Shown: positions 61,662 to 64,000 of the stretch, one piece after another | How the letters are laid out: every line of letters begins with the position of its first letter | How positions within the stretch are numbered: the first letter of the stretch is position 1 | DNA from: an uncultured Sphingomonas sp. | Lineage (GTDB): Bacteria; Pseudomonadota; Alphaproteobacteria; Sphingomonadales; Sphingomonadaceae | Direction: 5' to 3' | Assembly (NCBI GenBank): GCA_913776255.1 | Contig: CAJYLV010000055.1 | Span: forward strand, 1-64,000 | DNA: 64,000 nt | Translations under genes and position numbers: made by a program | Notes under the pieces: model-generated | Told to the model about the DNA's origin: nothing | Databases searched by the model: none | What the model saw: only the letters and a program-made list of their open reading frames with translations

Positions 61662-62894
61662 CTACCGATCCATCTCGATGGGGCTAAGCCGCGGCAGCAA
61701 CAGCTGGATCCATCCCCAGGCCGCGAGATACGCGACGCTGGCGAACAGCAGCAACGGCAGATACCCGAGCCCTGCCGCCAGCGTCAGCCCGGCGATCTTG
61801 GCGATCGCCACCCCACCCATGTTGCCGCAGAACGATCCGAACGCGGTGACGCGCCCGACGCGGTGCTGCGGGGTGATATCGGCAATCATCGCGAAGACGT
61901 TGGTCGAAAACGCCTGATGCCCGGCGAGCGCCAGCGCCATCAGCAGCACCGCGACCGGATAGCTGTGCGTCAGCAACGCGAGCGGGATCGGCGTCACCGC
62001 CAGCGCCCCGCCGAGCAGCACCCCCTTGCGCACGCGGTTCAGCGAGGCGCCGCGCCCCAGCAGCCGCGTCGGGATCGCGCCGCCGAGCAGCGAGCCGATC
62101 GCCGCCCCGCCATAGGCCAGCGCCAGCGGCACGCCGAGCGCGACCCCCGACAGCCCGAACTGGCGGTGGAAGAAATCGGGCAGCCAGAACAGCAGCAGCC
62201 ACCATGTCGCGTCCGACAACAGCTTGGCGCCCGCGACCGCCCAGGTGCGCCGGTCGCGCAGCATCGGTCCGGAGGCGACCGGCGACGCGGCGTCGACGAG
62301 CTTCGGCGCGGCGAAGGCGATTCCGCGCGCCGCGAGGAGCCACGCCAGCGCCCACAACAGCCCGACGACGCCGACCGCGACGAACGTGCCGCGCCACCCC
62401 AGCCACAGCCCGAGCAGCGGGATTGCGAGCGGGGCGAGGATCGCGCCGAGGCTGTTGGCGGCATTGCCCGCGCCGAACCCGGTCGAACGCCAGCGCGGCG
62501 GCAGCACCGCGGCGATCGTCTTGATCACGGTCGGCGTCCCCATCGACTCGGTCGCGCCCAGTGCGACGCGCACCGCGATGAACTCGGTCATTGCGCGCGC
62601 CCAGCCGTGCAGCAGCGCGGCGACGCTCCATGCCGCGACCCCGACCGGATTGGCCCAGCGCACGCCGAGCCGGTCCGCGATCCAGCCGCTGAACAGGAAC
62701 CCCACCGCCGCCCCGCCCTGGAACCAGGCCGCGAGCGTCCCGTAATCGTCGTCGCTCCAGCCGAGATCGGCGGCGATCACCGGCTTGAGCACCGCGATCA
62801 CCTGCCGGTCGACGAGATTGAGCACGCCCGCAGTGATGACCAAAGCGAACAGCACGCCGCGGTGCCGCCCGCTCAGTTCCGAGACTTTCCTCAT
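61662..62894 (-). CDS. MFS transporter, anion:cation symporter (hexuronate ExuT-like) type
   Basis: 410 residues, twelve helices. Family-type segments include helix 1 GVLNLVDRQVIAVLKPVIAA, SGWIADRLGVRWANPVG in loop 2-3, AVRVALGATESMGTPTVIK in helix 4 and LSDATWWLLLFWLPDFFHR at the start of the second half. ACS members carry organic anions such as hexuronates, aldonates or sulfonated compounds. It follows the SsuD-like gene by 66 bp and precedes the receptor-sulfatase pair across the extragenic palindrome. Its context points to uptake of an anionic sulfated or sulfonated compound, but a hexuronate remains possible. Confidence 0.88.
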   Translation of the reverse strand: MRKVSELSGRHRGVLFALVITAGVLNLVDRQVIAVLKPVIAADLGWSDDDYGTLAAWFQGGAAVGFLFSGWIADRLGVRWANPVGVAAWSVAALLHGWARAMTEFIAVRVALGATESMGTPTVIKTIAAVLPPRWRSTGFGAGNAANSLGAILAPLAIPLLGLWLGWRGTFVAVGVVGLLWALAWLLAARGIAFAAPKLVDAASPVASGPMLRDRRTWAVAGAKLLSDATWWLLLFWLPDFFHRQFGLSGVALGVPLALAYGGAAIGSLLGGAIPTRLLGRGASLNRVRKGVLLGGALAVTPIPLALLTHSYPVAVLLMALALAGHQAFSTNVFAMIADITPQHRVGRVTAFGSFCGNMGGVAIAKIAGLTLAAGLGYLPLLLFASVAYLAAWGWIQLLLPRLSPIEMDR

Positions 62895-62960
62895 GCGATC
62901 AGCATGGCCGCGCGGGGGCGATGATCGCTAACAACATTCGCTATCGCGCCGCCAAGCGGC

Positions 62961-64000
62961 TCACAGCACCAGTGGCGCATGGTCGATCCGCGGCAGGACG
63001 TGACGCGCGAACAGATCGGCCTCGGCGGCGTGCGGATAGCCCGACAGGATGAAGGCATCGATCCCCGCGGCGCGATACGCCTGCAATTTGGCGAGCACCT
63101 GATCGGGATCGCCGACGATCGCTGCGCCGCAGCCCGAGCGCGCGCGCCCGATGCCGGTCCACAGGTTCGCCTCGGCGTAGCCATCGTCGGCCCCCTCCCG
63201 AAGCTCGGCCTGCCGCCGCACCCCCGCCGATTGCGAGTCGAGCGACCGCGCGCGGATCGCCGCGCCGGTCGCGTCGTCCAGCTTCGACAGCAGCCGGTCC
63301 GCCGCCGCGCGTGCCTCCGCCTCGGTTTCGCGCACCACGACGTGCACGCGATAGCCGAAGCGCAGGCTGCGGCCATGGCGCGCGGCGCGGGCGCGCAGAT
63401 CGGCGACGATCGCCCGGACGCCGTCCATCGTGTCGGGCCACATCAGATAGACGTCGGCCCCCTGCGCCGCCGCCTCGCGCGCGGCCTCGGACAGCCCGCC
63501 GAAATAGAAGGGCGGGCAGCGGCCCGACACCGTCGTCACGCGCGGCGGATCGAGCCTCAGCTTCCAGAAGTCGCCGTCATGATCGAGCGGCTTGCCGTCG
63601 AGCAGGGTGCGCAGGATGTGCATCGCCTCGACGGTGCGGGCGTAGCGCGGCGCGCTGTCGAGCGTCTCGCCGGGGAGGTCGCTGGAGATGATGTTGACGG
63701 TCAGCCGCCCGCCCAGCATCCGGTCGATCGTCGCGATCTGCCGCGCCAGCTGCGGCGGCCAGCTCTCGCCGATCCGCACCGCCATCAACAGCCGCATCCG
63801 CCGCAGCAGCGGCGCGACCCCCGCGGCGAAGGCGGTGGTGTCGATCCCCAGCGCATAGCCCGACGGCAGCAGGCAATTGTCATAGCCCGCGCCTTCCGCC
63901 TGCACGACGATGTCGCGGCAATGCTCCCACGTCGAGCGCAGCGCCGGGTCGGGGACGCCCAGAAACTCGTAATCGTCGTCGCACAGCGCGGAGAACCAGC
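62961..64000 (-). CDS. LLM-class flavin-dependent monooxygenase, SsuD-like, N-terminus beyond window
   Basis: At least 345 residues; the frame is open to the right edge, so the start is outside. A GTG at 63905 is internal, because the upstream codons (FLGVPDPALRSTWEHC, VVQAEGAGYDNCLLPSGY) match the family. Further elements are RQIATIDRMLGGRLTVNIIS, RYARTVEAMHILRTLLDG, PPFYFGGLSEAAREAAAQ and FGYRVHVVVRETEAEARAAA. These are typical of FMNH2-dependent alkanesulfonate monooxygenases, which release sulfite from organosulfonates. It needs a separate flavin reductase, not seen here. With the sulfatase, receptor and transporter downstream it suggests sulfur scavenging. Confidence 0.9.
   Translation of the reverse strand, partial: WFSALCDDDYEFLGVPDPALRSTWEHCRDIVVQAEGAGYDNCLLPSGYALGIDTTAFAAGVAPLLRRMRLLMAVRIGESWPPQLARQIATIDRMLGGRLTVNIISSDLPGETLDSAPRYARTVEAMHILRTLLDGKPLDHDGDFWKLRLDPPRVTTVSGRCPPFYFGGLSEAAREAAAQGADVYLMWPDTMDGVRAIVADLRARAARHGRSLRFGYRVHVVVRETEAEARAAADRLLSKLDDATGAAIRARSLDSQSAGVRRQAELREGADDGYAEANLWTGIGRARSGCGAAIVGDPDQVLAKLQAYRAAGIDAFILSGYPHAAEADLFARHVLPRIDHAPLVL

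Noticed and set aside
1..64000. CRISPR arrays, tRNA/rRNA genes, insertion sequences, phage or plasmid genes
   Set aside because: None seen: no regularly spaced repeats, no cloverleaf-like sequence in gaps, no transposase, integrase or replication protein.

Overview
The window is about 64 kb of GC-rich, densely coding chromosomal DNA from what is most likely a sphingomonad (Sphingomonas or a close relative). The evidence is five large TonB-dependent receptors (two of the Caulobacter/Xanthomonas class), a SapC/cupin-like pair, a GH115 enzyme, several Tat-like signal peptides on periplasmic enzymes, and codon usage that stays uniform throughout. I see no rRNA, tRNA, CRISPR array, insertion sequence, phage gene or replication origin. 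It reads as a chromosomal nutrient-scavenging region. Two genes are cut by the window edges: the amidohydrolase at the left and the SsuD-like monooxygenase at the right.

Layout. 1-6.6 kb: a peptide-hydrolysis pair (amidohydrolase, S9 peptidase), then a membrane PepSY-flavodoxin-reductase fusion and an isochorismatase-like hydrolase. 6.6-11.2 kb: an HxlR regulator divergent from a PRISE-like reductase, then a TonB receptor. 11.4-20 kb: a citrate/tricarboxylate module. A TctD/TctE-type two-component system and a chemoreceptor lie on the minus strand; divergent from them run a periplasmic binding protein, a porin, a CitMHS transporter and an alpha/beta hydrolase. 20-25.8 kb: a NagX-like membrane protein, two MFS transporters and a GntP-type gluconate permease. 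26-30.8 kb: an operon of Gfo/Idh/MocA oxidoreductase, SDR and GH15, divergent from a Tat-exported TIM-barrel protein.

30.9-47.2 kb: a carbohydrate region with three TonB receptors, a complete MalFGK-type ABC importer (its ATPase convergent to the permeases) and a GH115 xylan alpha-glucuronidase-type enzyme behind its own receptor. 47.5-50.9 kb: small unlinked genes (ferredoxin reductase, L,D-transpeptidase, small lipoprotein, exported hypothetical). 50.9-55.7 kb: TonB receptor, SapC and cupin-like protein. 56-57.5 kb: GST divergent from a WYL regulator. 57.5-64 kb: an apparent organosulfur-scavenging run of SsuD-like monooxygenase, MFS transporter, TonB receptor and formylglycine-type sulfatase.

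The most notable non-coding signals are a shared TGATAGCGCTAC palindrome upstream of the two Caulobacter-class receptors, a 12-base element (ACAGCTTRSCYG) in four copies upstream of three transport loci, a 33-bp-arm extragenic palindrome at 61.6 kb, and several strong hairpins at gene ends. I did not find a clear case of a wholly undescribed system. The best candidates for a closer look are the citrate module with an orphan ABC-type binding protein, the split-strand sugar ABC importer, and the sulfatase/monooxygenase run.
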